A stretch of DNA of 64,000 nucleotides from Trichaptum fuscoviolaceum (lineage: Eukaryota > Basidiomycota > Agaricomycetes > Hymenochaetales > Trichaptaceae), in contig CAJSYZ010000005.1 of NCBI GenBank assembly GCA_910574455.1, positions 5,394,001-5,458,000 on the forward strand, written 5' to 3'. Below are positions 1 through 11,088 of this stretch, in pieces (the stretch's first letter is position 1; each line of letters starts with the position of its first letter). The notes below the pieces were generated by a model. The model ran no database searches, was not told the DNA's origin, and saw nothing but the letters and a program-made list of their open reading frames with translations. Position numbers and translations under genes: made by a program.

Positions 1-1004
1 GCTCCGATGTTCTACGCGATAAGCTTTTCGCCATCGAAAAGCTTGGATTAATTCTACGGGACAAAGATGTGTTCGCGTGGTTCCTTTCTGCAGGACCTCC
101 TAATCTGGAGACTTCAATACTTGCGCTCATCAAAACAATCGATACCATGCGATCTTTCGAGTCGATGTCAAATTATTTGGCTATGCTGAGGGCTTCTCAA
201 TTGAGTTTCTCCCTAGTGAAGGTGCATAAATCCGGTGTGGATTTACTGGAAGCAAGAGGTGAGAAGCTTCGTCTCACCTCGCACGGCATACAACCACTGT
301 GGGACAGTACCGATCGGTCCTTGGCGTACTCAAACTGGAAGACACCGTGGACAGTCGCCTTTAAGGCTCTAATAGCCTACTTAGACTCAGAGTAAGTTAT
401 TCAGCGCCTCACATTACCCCTTCAGCTAACTTTTGCCATTCCTATAGCTCACCGAAAGCCGCATCACTGGCACTCCAATACTTGTGTTTTAGCTGCTGGG
501 CATTTCCGTACGGGTCAAGGCCGTCGCATTCAAGCTCACTGCTTGAGCAGTCATTATCTCAGCTCGATCCGCAGCTCGCTCTTGATCTGTGCTCTGCTCT
601 TCGAGGAGCGTTGACGCGAGATGATGTCTTCCGGGCCATCTACAAGAATGACCTGTTCTGGATCGCCGGGCGCATGATAAAATGTCTTTTGTCACGACTG
701 GACTTCCTCAAGCGGTTCTGCGATGGAGAGGAAACGGAGGAGAATGTCACTGTCGGGAGTTCAACGCTCAATATTCCATCAACCATCGCGTTGCTTATCG
801 ATCTCGGTGATGCACACAAGGTGAGCATGCCTGAATCACGTTCGCCTTTAAAAATATTTACATTTGGGGCAGGCTCGGGCGATCGATGTGTACAGTCATT
901 ATGCTGATAATCGGCTGTACACACAACTGTCGGAGATGAAGGAGGCTATGGAGATTAGAGTGAGAGGTATTGCAGACAAAGATGTGACGAAGGATGCAGC
1001 ATGA
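1..1004 (+). CDS. 3' part of an unknown fungal protein
   Basis: The open frame enters from the left edge, so the start is missing. Three exons can be joined: up to 391, 448-820, and 873-1004 (stop TGA 1002-1004). The introns are 56 and 52 nt, with GTAAGT/TAG and GTGAGC/CAG borders, and the frame stays open across both junctions. The visible part is about 296 residues, mostly leucine-rich alpha-helical sequence of the kind seen in helical-repeat or armadillo-like folds, with no signal peptide or membrane span. The last exon ends with a charged helix (QLSEMKEAMEIRVRG). I do not recognise the family. Confidence is high that it is a gene and nil for function. Confidence 0.75.
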
Positions 1005-1802
1005 TGGCTGGGTCACCCCTGCATCCGTTTTTCAAACCTCAATTACCTATGATTGCAATGATCCTGCGACGTGTCGTGTAGCTTTCTTTAGGGTGATTTT
1101 GTTTCGATATGTATCTCTAATAGTCAACACAATCAGTAGCACAAACCATGTAACACCCTTTGCAATAGCACATTGCCCATATACTTTACTCCTCCAACAC
1201 TTATTTAATATTCCCCTTTCACAATAGAGAAAAGCAGTATGATTTGATCATTCGGCGCAAATATGTTTGGGTCACAGTCCGCAGTGCGCATAGCAGCTGA
1301 GCTTACTAGTAGGCGATGCCAGAATCGGCAACTGCCAAGTGCACCTCAGCGCGGCATCATGATGTGACAGCTTCCTGTTCCTCTTCTTAACAAGAACATA
1401 CAATATTGTATTTTACTGCTCATTTACTGCTTATACGTACCACTTACATCGAGGAACCGGCTCTTCGTTATCAAACCCGCAAAAGCTTTCAACTGGTAGA
1501 GTATTTGGAAAGGTATCGCTTCGAATGTAGTTCAACGTCATGATAACTCGGCGTGGAAGCGGGAAAGCTACCATCACTGCGCAGCAGCAAACAATTGTCG
1601 GTTAAGAAGCCTTCGAAGCATTGAAACCGCGTTTGAAGCAAGTTTAGTTTCTCAGCTTTCTGGTCTCACCCGGAGGTGGAAGTGCGCAATTGAGCCTACA
1701 ACTCTTCCCCCAGATACTACTTGACGACTTGACCGACTCGACCAGCCAGATCAGCTTCTCATTTGTGGTGGTTTGTGGATAGAAACGAGACTGAGGCGCA
1801 GA
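1005..1802. other. intergenic, no gene seen
   Basis: About 800 bases between two plus-strand genes. No open frame with coding character, RNA gene or repeat was recognised. It should hold the 3' end of the first gene and the promoter of the next. Confidence 0.5.
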
Positions 1803-3694
1803 ATGAGTCTTGACCTGAATCTCTTTACCTTGTCGGTCGTGCCACGCTCCGCCGAACCGCACATAGTCGAGCTAGTTGATCCCGGACAGGTTGTACACTA
1901 CAGGAAGGAACGCAAGGACGGTGTTGCCTATGACATTAGCTTATTTGGTGAGTGGATGTAAAAGCTATTACCATTGTTGATTCTAAGATATCTTGCTTCG
2001 ATAGACCCGCTGACGGACTCACTGCTGGCAACAGTCACAGCGCCAAGTGCGACGAGCAAGCATAAGACAGTACAGTTGTACAATCCTTCTGTACCTGTTG
2101 AGCTTAAGTCGACAGGGATCTTGTGGGTAGAAGTCAGAGAAGTATAGAAGTGTCATCGTCCTCATACTTTCTCTTCAGCACTTTTCGATGGAGTTTTACT
2201 TGGGAAGAGTACGTTACCACGTTCAACCATCGAGACACTGACGAATGATTGTTGTGAAGGCACGAGTTCGAGTGGAAAAAGGAAGAATGCTTTATTATAC
2301 GCAAGCCCGACCCGCCGGTGCTGATCGCGATTACGAAGGATCCCAGCAACAAGACCAAGACTCGAGCTGTGCAGATCCTCGATTATAATATCAAAAGGTC
2401 CTTTTCTAATATGTACTGAGGAATTGTGTCTAACATTTAACAGATTCGATATCGTAGATAGGAAAGGTCTCGAGATTGTCCTTCTTTCGTCCCTATTATC
2501 GTTCCAGGATTACTTTGACGCAAAGGTTGCTCCCGCACAGGGTCCTGCAAAGGGGATTTCTGAGACAGAGACTTCAGCCCCGCCACCTCCCCCTAAACAT
2601 TTGCCACTTAAAGCGTCGACCTCAGCACAGTTTACCGCCAGGCCGAAGAGGACTGGTCTGGAACGCATTGCTGAGCTTCAGAGAGGGAAGTTGAACGAGT
2701 TGGTAGTGACAGAAGAGTGCGAAGCGGATGAGTATGCGGAATATTGTTCCAACTTGTTAGAGGTGATTCTTCCACTTTAATTCTCTCATCGAATGTAAGC
2801 TTACTTCATCCTCAGAACGATAACGTTGAATATGTCATCCTCCGAGCGTCGAACGCTGTTGCTATACCGAAGGTCCTACAGGCAGCACAGCGCACGAAGC
2901 GTCGACGTCTCGACGCAGGCGATCGGAACGAGCTGCTTCAGTACATACAGTATGGTGCTACGATATCGCAAACTGGCACCGTCACTGAAAGACGCACACG
3001 AGGTGATACGGTCGATAAGGAGCCAACCCAGTCTTCAGGAAGCTTCATTGTACGCCTTTGTAAGATCAAGCCTGCACCCTCATCGCAATTGAGGGTAGAT
3101 CGGCGTACTGTCTTGAGCCCCCAGGTGGTACGAGATGTGGTGATTGAAAGGAAGAACAACACACGCTCGAAAGGCAAGAATATCGATCGAGGTGGATCAA
3201 AGGATGAGGTTGGGTCGGTATTGACAAGCGACAAGAAGGGAAAGGGCAAGGCGGACAAGAGGGCGGAAGAAAAAGAGCGGAGAAAGAAGGAAAGGGAGGA
3301 AGGGTTGGCCCGGAAGATGAAGGAAGAATACGAGGCCGAGGAACGGCGACGCAGAGAGGCTTCGGAGGAATGTAGACAGGAGAAGGAAAAGCCTCTCAAT
3401 GAGACCAGAGCGGAGATACACGAACGAAGACAGAGAACAAAAGAAGCAGAGGAGGAGCGTCGGAAAGAACTAATGAGGGAGGCGGAGGAAAAGAAAGAGA
3501 GGGAAGGGAGAGCTAAGAAGAAGACGAGGGGGAAGGCTGCGCAGAAACCATATCCAGGACCCCCAGTTACTGATACACAACTCGAAGCTGGCCGCCTTGT
3601 GAAGGGCACGGTGTCTACGGCGCGTTCAACAATACGACCACTGGCCAAGACATCTGCCTCGCGAGCCTCTGGCCGGTTTGCGGCATCGTCTTGA
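1803..3694 (+). CDS. conserved unknown protein with a charged coiled-coil tail
   Basis: Six exons join in frame: 1803-1947, 2005-2122, 2179-2208, 2260-2397, 2444-2762 and 2816-3694. The protein is about 540 aa. The N-terminal 170 residues form a compact beta-rich unit (DPGQVVHYRKE, TFRWSFTWEEHEFEWKKEE, RKPDPPVLIAITK, KTRAVQILDYNIKRFDIVDR). This resembles a domain recurrent in basidiomycete proteins and may be related to tubby/LURP-like folds, which is inference only. A proline stretch (APPPPPKHLP) follows. The C-terminal third is a very Glu/Lys/Arg-rich coiled coil, then a Lys-rich tail (KKKTRGKAA). There is no signal peptide. A long frame on the opposite strand is a composition shadow of the coiled coil. 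Confidence 0.78.
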
Positions 3695-4176
3695 CCACGT
3701 TCGCCTTCCTTTGAAAAGGGATTGCTGGTTAACTAACACCTGCACTATGCATCCTCTCCGGGCCCTGCAGGGCTCCCTTACAACGCAGTACAGCAGCCAG
3801 TCACGATGTACGGTACTACCTATGCACCGTTACTGTTCCCGGCGGAGGGTATGGTATGACGATTTTGCAGGCCAATATGTTGCGCTTTTGTATCGACCTC
3901 TTATGGTCGAATGGAAACCGTACAATAAGTTCAGCACATTTTCATGGACTCAGCATACACATGTTGTATATGTAACTTAATGCGGAACAGAACTTTACCA
4001 ACGATCCAACTCTTGTATGTTGAGAGATGAATGCAAGATCGTCACAAGCAATACCTGAGAGTAGGATAACCGGAAAGCCTGCGCGCCTAAAGGCCGATCT
4101 TGAATCATTGACCTCACCACTTCAAGTTGTAGACTCGTGCTGTCCTCACAGCAACCTCCCGACTCATTGCCCCACT
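3695..4176. other. intergenic, nothing recognised
   Basis: Separates two plus-strand genes. Short open frames here have no coding signature. A canonical promoter element was not recognised. Confidence 0.4.
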
Positions 4177-4738
4177 ATGGCCGACGACGAGCGTGCAGCA
4201 AAGGCTGCCCGAGCAAAAGCAATGGTATCACTGCTGACTCGTACAGTCCCTTCAACTGGAAGCGTGTGCATGGCTGACACGACTCATGAAACTCTTCCAG
4301 CCCAAGAAAAGGCAGCAGCAGAATCAATCACTGGCAACCATACCTACTGCGGGGTCGATACCCAATACACCAAGCTCCCCAGCTTTGTGACTTGTCCCAC
4401 CTTGAAGAGGAGAAAAGTTCAATTCGTTCTCGCCTCACTACATCAGAAAGCCTAGCTTCTCAAACGACTTCCAAGCTACGTGAACAGGTATCGGGTTTTC
4501 ATCCAATCTTGCTGCTATGTAATAACCGAGTTATGGAAGGAGAGGGATCTTCATACATCTCGCCAAGAGGCCGAAGCACTTCGGGGCCGCCGTTCGGGCA
4601 CATTTGGACAGTTGGAATCGCCGAATCCGAGAGTTGGAGGAACAGATACAGAATGACGATCGTATCGAGGCACTAGAGAAGACGCTGAAACATACTCATG
4701 ATCGTGCTGAAGAGCTTTCGTTCCAATTATCGAAGCTA
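4177..4738 (+). pseudogene. 5' half of an interrupted coiled-coil (golgin-like) host gene
   Basis: The gene starts MADDERAAKAARAKAM, an intron follows (from 4225), and the next exon resumes with PKKRQQQNQ. The later sequence is charged coiled coil: SHLEEEKSSIRSRL, ERDLHTSRQEAEALR and RIRELEEQIQNDDRIEALEK. The frame breaks twice. One shift lies near 4370-4395. The other lies near 4580-4583, where one extra G changes the frame between EAEALR and the RRIRELEEQ segment. Coding then reaches ...LSFQLSKL at the TA dinucleotide 4737-4738 and stops abruptly at the end of a Tc1-like element. The matching continuation lies 28.9 kb away at 33596. The family is inferred to be IMH1/USO1-like vesicle-tether coiled coils. 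Confidence 0.72.
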
Positions 4739-4770
4739 CAACCGGTTACTACAAAAAGTGACCGTGATGT
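4739..4770 (+). repeat. left terminal inverted repeat of the Tc1-like element
   Basis: It begins CAACCGGTTAC directly after the TA at 4737-4738 and continues into AAAAAGTGACCGTGATGT. It matches the right end in reverse complement, apart from a 3-base indel and a few substitutions. Confidence 0.88.
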
Positions 4771-4912
4771 CACGCTGTCACACATATTTTTTCGCTCTTT
4801 CTTCACGTTGCGGCTCGCATTGCTCTGCAAACTGAAAACAAATGAATGACATTATTATACCAGTATAAAAAGGAGTGTGCTAGGTTCCAAATGAGAAGAA
4901 AATGACATAGAT

Positions 4913-5830
4913 TTAAAACCGGGTGTTTCCACCATGTGCAGCAATAACAGATTGGACCCTTTGAGGCATAGACCTCACATACTTGTTAATGTCTTCCAAT
5001 GAAAGAGAATTCCATACTTCCACCACTGCACGTTTGAGCTCCTCAACACTTGTGGGAGTGTGTGGTAGGGCCCTTATCCTCCGCTTAAGTTCCCACCATA
5101 TGTTTTCCATTGGATTCATGTCAGGTGACGAAGGAGGGTGTGCAAAAGTCTTGATTCCATGTCGATTAAGCCAGTTCATTGTTGATTTGCTTGTGTGGCA
5201 CCGGGCATTATCTTGTTGAAAGAAGATCAGACCCCGCTCTACTGACTTCTCTGTATAATAGTCCAGAAGCTTTCCATTGAGAACTTGTTCTTGATATCGA
5301 TCCGAATTCATTCCGCCACCTTTTCCACCAGGAAAATCAAGCACAATTAATGGGCCCTTGCTATCCAACATAGCACATGCCCATACCATGACCTTGACAG
5401 ATGACTGCTCAAATGTTGGAGCAGAGCATTCCTCGAGATCAGCTTCATCTGGCCTGCGGGAGACATAAATTGATCCAGGGTTGCCACCAATGTGCACATA
5501 GCACTCGTCTGACCAGATAATTTTGCTGAATTGCTCCATGGTCCATTGGGCAATTGGCTTTGCCCATGCTGCGCATTGTTGCTTGTGGGCCCGAGAAAGG
5601 TAAGGCACTCGACGCGCTTTGCGCCGATGGAATCCTTCGCTGGCTAACACATTCCGAATGGTTGAGGTCGACAGTTGCGGTGATAACAGCTTCGCAACTT
5701 CGCGCAGCGGGAGGCGACGGTTTTTTTTCACAATGCGCACAAGACGACGGCGAACATGAGGGGTGGCTTTCGGCGGACGGCCAGATCGTGGCGCGTTGTG
5801 CGTCGAACCCGTTGCGACAAACTTTTTCCA
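4913..5830 (-). pseudogene. Tc1/mariner DDE transposase, C-terminal 305 codons
   Basis: This is the catalytic part of a Tc1-family transposase. The residual frame contains the second helix-turn-helix (RSGRPPKATPHVRRRLVRIV...PLREVAKLL) and the DDE_3 catalytic core. The core has the first Asp in IIWSDECYVH, the second in FFQQDNARCH and the Glu in PDMNPMENIWWELKRR, spaced as DD34E. It ends normally (AAHGGNTRF, stop at 4913). The apparent ATG at 5833 is an accident formed by the CAT of the inserted element's terminal repeat. The real N-terminus, with the first helix-turn-helix, is at 33343-33482. All catalytic acidic residues are present, so the enzyme was probably inactivated by the insertion. 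Confidence 0.93.
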
Positions 5831-5843
5831 CATCAGGGAAACT
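5829..5843 (+). repeat. left end of giant element: CA target duplication plus 13-bp TIR
   Basis: CA (5829-5830) is followed by CATCAGGGAAACT (5831-5843). The 13 bases are a perfect inverted match to 33330-33342. A weaker similarity extends a little further (ACTTTCTGCTGA against TCCTTTTGCTTA). Confidence 0.87.
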
Positions 5844-6439
5844 ACTTTCTGCTGAAAGTGACTTAAGTGTTACTTAAACGTCCTGAGAGACTGAAGTCTT
5901 AAATAAGGCAAGCTTTACTTATTCATGCATGTCCTCCCATTATTCAGGACAAGTTGGCTGAAATAAGTGCGGGCTGGCTTAAATAAGGAAAGATGGCTGA
6001 ATCAGTGCTCTAAGTGTTTCAGGCATTCTGCACCCCAGTGCTCCAGTGTATCATCCTTTAATTACAGCAGTAGACAAGTGTTGTAAGACAAATTGCAGTG
6101 CTCAAGAGTCTAAGTGCATAAGAACGTTCCAAGTATTTCATTGCATCAGAAATATATAAGACAACATTATGTAGCTATCAGTGCCTCAGCGTTCAAGTAC
6201 ATCAGTCATTTACGCAAGACTAAGCATAGCAGTCGCTATCATGGGATCCGCCACGACATTATCCTGAACCTCTTCCGTGACGGGCAGTGGCAGGCCACAT
6301 TTCGCTGCCGTGCCTTTGTTTCTACTGCTACGCCAAAGAACATGCAGAATTGAAGACTGCTCTGCGAGTCGATGGTAATATAATGTTGAGCGCACGGACA
6401 GAAACGAAAAGAAGAGGCTCACTAGTGATTGATTTGCCC
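5844..6439. other. left subterminal repeat zone of the giant element
   Basis: No gene. It contains repeated words typical of a CACTA-like subterminal region: CTTAAATAAGG twice (near 5897 and 5980), TGAAATAAG at 5959-5967, GTGTTTCAGG at 6014-6023 and several CAGTGCTC-like words. TGAAATAAG and GTGTTTCAGG recur in inverted orientation near the right end. These are candidate transposase-binding sites (inference). Confidence 0.6.
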
Positions 6440-9400
6440 TTAGAAGTCTACGCAGTCCGTAGCCGAATCCCATTTTGAAGCGTCGTCCTCCTCATGATCA
6501 CCATCTCCACCTAAATCCTTGTCCTTGTCCTTGCCCTCGCCCTCGCCCTCGTCCTCGCCGTCGCCCTCGCCGTCGTCCTCGCCCTCGTCATCGCCGTCGC
6601 CCTCGCCGTCGTCCTCGCCGTCGTCCTCGCCCTCGCCGTCGTCATCGCCCTCGCCGTCGTCATCGCCCTCGCCGTCGTCATCGCCCTCGCCGTCATCATC
6701 GCCCTTGCACTCAATCTTGTCAACTCCCTCGTCCCCGCTCTCACTCAGGTTGTCGTCACCCTCAGCATTAGCATGCTCGTCCTCTGCATCACCTTCCACC
6801 TCGCCTCTATACTCAGCCACCTCACGCTCTTCGCCCTTATCGTCGGTTCCGTCGGTTCCGTCTTCCCAATTATCAGCGTCTTCGTCATACGCTTTTTCGC
6901 AGGTCGAATCTGCATCTATAACGTCAAAATACAAGGAGAAGTCCCTGCCAGTGATACCCGATCCAACAAGTTCGGTGTTCTTTCTCGTATCGATATCTGT
7001 ACTGGCATCGTAAGCTAGGAGGCGGGATCGAACCTTTTCCCAGTTTGATTCAGTGAAGAAAGAGGGATTTGACAACAAGTTAACATAGTCGTCCGTATGA
7101 GGTTGCCACAGAGCGCTAGTGAAATACCACTCAGCGCCGCCAAGTTCTTCTTTGATATTTTGCAACCGAGCCACCTGTTTATCAATGGCAACCTTGACCT
7201 ATCCATGGGAAGATCAGCGAATAAGGACAATATAAGTGCTGAAAAAAGTAGATACCGCTGTTGCCGCAAGGGCGAGGGCACCGATAGGCTTTCCTATGGT
7301 GTTTCTGTCCAGTATTTTATGCCGACCCATGGCCAAGACAATGTGTACGGACAACACTGAGACCACAAGGTCAGAGCAGAACAGTCCTTGCTTCTGTACA
7401 ATTAGGGTCAATGCATGGACACAAAATGCGACAATAAATACTCTTTTACTTACCCTCTCCATACTATACCAGCTTTCCCATAGAAACGGTTCGGCTTTCT
7501 TCTTGTCAACTAGCGACTGCAACGTCTTCACAATTGCTTCGTTTCGCATTGATTTTGATTGTTCGCCGCTGATAAAACTTGCAACTGATTGCTCAGCTTT
7601 CTCAAAAAGTTTCTTGCGCCAGCTATCAGAGCATCTCTGGGCCACCTGAAATACAAGGATCGCATCTCAATTTGGTAAAGGTGACTTGGAGATAAGTTAG
7701 ATTGACTCAACTAGAGAACAGATATCGGCGAACTGAGTTTCGTAACTGAATTCCACAGAATCAAACACTTTCCCCCACAGTGAGCTGATGAGCTTATTGT
7801 CCGGAGTTTGCCATGGTGTGACGGACTTTCCAACTGCGCGAAATAGTGAAGGTAATAGAATATGAGTCCATCCTGCCTGAGTACCGGGAGGGAGACACTG
7901 GTTCGTCGCCCTTTTCCTGCCTGGCACGCGAGATCCTTCCCTTCCTTCATTTTGATCCTTGTCCTCAAGTCCCACTGATGTCTGCATATAAGTAAATCAG
8001 CAAAATATGTCATAGAAATGAATTTGATTCGACAAACTGAGCTAGTAGTCCGAGAGACTTTGCGATGACCTTGATAAGCCCCAGTCACTAACACTTCGGG
8101 TCCGGGGGTGCAGGATACTCTCGTCATTGCAAGGGACGGTGCTCGAGGTGCTAACGACATCTTTCGACCACCAGACTATTAGTAAGAAAAAAAGGTGAAT
8201 GTCTACATTTAGAGTGTATCAATCGACTCTCACTTACTTCATTATCAGCCACCAGCGACTGCCTCTTGCGATTAGAGGTAGCGGATCCAAGCTCCGGCTG
8301 CAGCACGTCAGAAAGCTGTTATCCGTGGCAAGTGAACAGCTCGAAAAGAAGCACTTACTGTCATATTGGCCTCAGGCCGATAAGGAATGTCAGAGGGTTT
8401 CCTCTTCTTACTCAAGTCCTTTCCGCCTGATCAGATACGAACTTAAAATGCCGGTTACCATAGAATTGACGCTTACTGTGGCACCGGCCTGTGTGTCCAT
8501 GTCAGTCAACAATGACTTCTTGATCTTGACAGCCTTATTAGCCTATTGAGATGGTTTAAAATAAGTAAACATAAAATGAAGGAATTCATTGCACGTGAAG
8601 GTAGAAGAATTACCACATTAACCTGAGAGTCGGTGTCTGGTGGCGACTTCCTCTTTCCGTTCTTTGTGACTGTGATGTCCTATTCATATTCACACATTAG
8701 CGCTCAACTTGAAGTGAAGAAGGAAACGAATAGTTGCCACAGGAGAGCACCGGAAGTGAGCCTACAGTGCATCGACACTCACACATACCTGTACACGGGG
8801 TTCCAAGGCTAGTGATTGCACCTTACAACCATAAATAAGGGGGGAACGAGAGAAGTTGAGATAAGATAGACTTACCGGTGCGCTAAGCTGCGAAATAGCA
8901 GTCCTCTTGTTTGCATCCTATCAAAATACCAATTCAGTAAGCAATGAAGGAAGGATGTACCATGAAGATCACTGTCTGGTACTCACCTGTCCACCTGGAT
9001 TTATCTTGTTATTCTTATCCTCGAGTACGGGAAGGGATTACTCAGTAGATTGAAAAAATGTAGAATGATATGACATCGCTTACCGTTGAAACCTGCGACC
9101 CGGAAAGAGTGTCACGCAATAACTTCCTTTTCTTCGAGTTGACGTTGCTGCTACCTCCATCCTGTTCATGAGACGGCAGTTGGCAGATAAACAATAACGA
9201 AGGAATATGAACAAACGGTCATGGAGCAACTGACATGAATCGAACAGTAATCAGTCGGACTCACACAAGCTTGAGCCGGCCTTGTTAGCCTCTTCGGATC
9301 GCTTCCGCCCTATAAACAAGTTATTCAGACTGCATCTGCCATTCTAATGCTCCGTCAACTCACAACATTTGATTCCGAATCGACAAGATGTGCCTTCTGT

Positions 9401-10810
9401 TGCACGCTGATTGTGCTATTTTTTACACCATGATAGCTTGTAAGGGTTATTGTTTCTCCTTCATCCTCCCAGGGACTTAAGTTTTCATCATCTGGCAATT
9501 CGACGGTGTGTCTGGTGCAGCTTTGCGTCAGCAAGGCTCATAATATAGTGGTAGCAAAGACAAGAGCGTCAATGTTGCAGGTGAAGGATTTCCAACTTGA
9601 AGTTGGGTCTCGGCCCGGGAGCGTCACGGTAGTAGTAGCCTGAGTAGGTAGTCGGGATGATGATGATCATACTAGTATGAGTTTAATAATTGAGTCTAAA
9701 TCAAGCTTCTCACTCACCATTACATCGACTTGACAGTACCAGATACTGATTCAGACGCAATGCAAGATTCAAACCTCAAACTCACAAATTGATCCTTTCT
9801 GAGTCTATCCCTGCCACTGGCACCTCAAGACCTCCACCCTCTTCACCAATGAAAGTGGAATCATCTGTGTTGCGAAGCGCCCTGACAGGGCGTTTTGTCT
9901 TGTCGTTCCGCCTTGACGTAGCGGGCGAGTCTATTATGTCCGTTTCTTCACCAGAAAGACTCTCGTTCGGTCCTGCAGGAGCGTGAAAGAATGCGTCGCT
10001 GGGAGTCACGGTGGCGGCAGACCTGGACATCTTTGCGGTCTGCACACGTGTGCGAAATGGAAGTTCACCTTTGGAATCTTCTTTCCTAGCCTTTTTTGCA
10101 GGCTCCCTGTTTGGCTCATCCATACTCGCTGCTTCGCATTAAGGTGAGTCACAGTGTTCAACCTCCAAGCTTTGAGATCATCTGAAAATGTATAGGCAAT
10201 GTTACTCACGAATATCCAAGTCTTCGTTGTGTCCATCTTCACAACCCGATACGTCTTTAACATCGTTCTTCGAGTCTGTTTATGCCAGTTCAAATGATCT
10301 GTGTCATCACTGATCTAAAGTTGAAGACTTACTGCTAGCTTCGCCTTTTGGCTTTCTACGTCCACGTTTGCCAGTGAGTTTGGGCACTGTTGAGCCCATC
10401 TGGGTGCGTGTCTCAAGAGCCTTTGACAAGTTGTTTTCAAGCTCTACGGTCTCTAGCATCGCTGCTTCTTGGTTCTCTGCTGCAGTCACCTTCTTGCGAA
10501 CCTTGTCAGCTGCCTCTTGTTCTTTTGCTGCCCGTTTTTGCTCCGCAGCGAGTTTTTTCCTCTCTTTCGCAACCGCGACTTGCTGGGCCGCAGCTCTGCG
10601 GAAGGCTGCCCGCTCTTCCTTCTGCTTTTCCTTCTCTTCCTTCTCCTTCAATGCCTCATCCCGCCTCTCTGCCTGCCGTACTTTCCTTTTCTCTTTTTCT
10701 TCCTTCTCCCGCAATATCTCCTCCTGTGTTCGTCTTGTTCTGAGTTGTCCAACGACTGCTCCGGGGTGCTTTTCGCTGTTCTTAGCTCTTGTCTGTCTTT
10801 GAGTTGACAT
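6440..10810 (-). CDS. multi-exon accessory protein of the Plavaka element (coiled coil, basic patches, acidic tail)
   Basis: The gene starts at ATG 10810 and is divergent from the transposase. Exon 1 (to 10333) is a Glu/Lys/Arg/Ala coiled coil (RRTQEEILREKEEKEKR, KRGRRKPKGEAS). It is followed by more than ten very small exons between about 10280 and 8000, each bounded by GTAAGT-like donors. Many carry basic nuclear-localisation-like clusters (KKARKED, GRKRSEE, NSKKRKLL, KNGKRKSPP, LSKKRKPS, SNRKRQS). The distal part is a globular helical region (LISSLWGKVFDSVEF, SWRKKLFEKAEQSVASFI, EPFLWESWYSMER, GALALAATA). The C-terminus is an Asp/Glu/Gly repeat tail ending at 6440. Proteins of this build accompany Plavaka transposases in agaricomycetes; a DNA- or chromatin-associated role is inferred. 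Individual small exon borders are uncertain. Confidence 0.7.
6535..6707 (-). repeat. acidic tandem repeat in the accessory gene
   Basis: The repeated 18-base units encode GEGDDD-type hexapeptides, giving an uninterrupted Asp/Glu/Gly tail. The repeat creates long Pro/Arg/Ser shadow frames on the plus strand. Confidence 0.85.
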
Positions 10811-11088
10811 TTTGTGCAGTGTTTTGAGACTTGTATGATGATAAGATGTGTCGAAGGTGCAAGTTCAAGATCAGGGAGGCGGGGGCGTCTATCTTAGACA
10901 AGTTGAAAATTTACGCCCACTACTACCGTGACTACTCTATGACTAATTTTAACTCAGGTTCAAGTTCACTGCCAGTGGCACTCCGAGTCCGAGTCACTGC
11001 CAGTGCTAGCAGCCTGCCAGTGCCAGTGAGGCTCAGCTGTGAGTCCCAATTGTCAACGTGTACTACTACTGAGGTTACATTCAAGTTG
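10811..11088. promoter_or_regulatory. bidirectional promoter region between accessory gene and transposase
   Basis: Only 278 bases separate the two divergent start codons. The interval is packed with the short palindromic words of this genome: CACTGCCAGTGGCACT, TCCGAGTCCGAGTCACTGCC, GCCAGTGCCAGTGAGGCTCAG and TTCAAGTT. No clear TATA box was seen. Shared control of the two transposition genes is inferred from the arrangement. Confidence 0.5.

Noticed and set aside
2938..3648. 236-codon minus-strand frame
   Set aside because: It is the Ser/Phe/Leu-rich complement of the Glu/Lys/Arg coiled-coil exon of the plus-strand gene; no introns or homology of its own.
5831..5833. ATG at 5833 as the start of a 306-aa Tc1 transposase
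   Set aside because: That ATG is the CAT of the inserted element's TIR; the true N-terminus is at 33482 and includes the missing helix-turn-helix.
6475..7013. Long plus-strand Pro/Arg- and Ser/Pro-rich frames
   Set aside because: Shadows of the acidic GEGDDD repeat in the minus-strand accessory gene.
10331..10810. Plus-strand Ser/Phe/Leu-rich frames over exon 1 of the accessory gene
   Set aside because: Complement of the Glu/Lys/Arg coiled-coil exon; the minus strand splices correctly into following exons.
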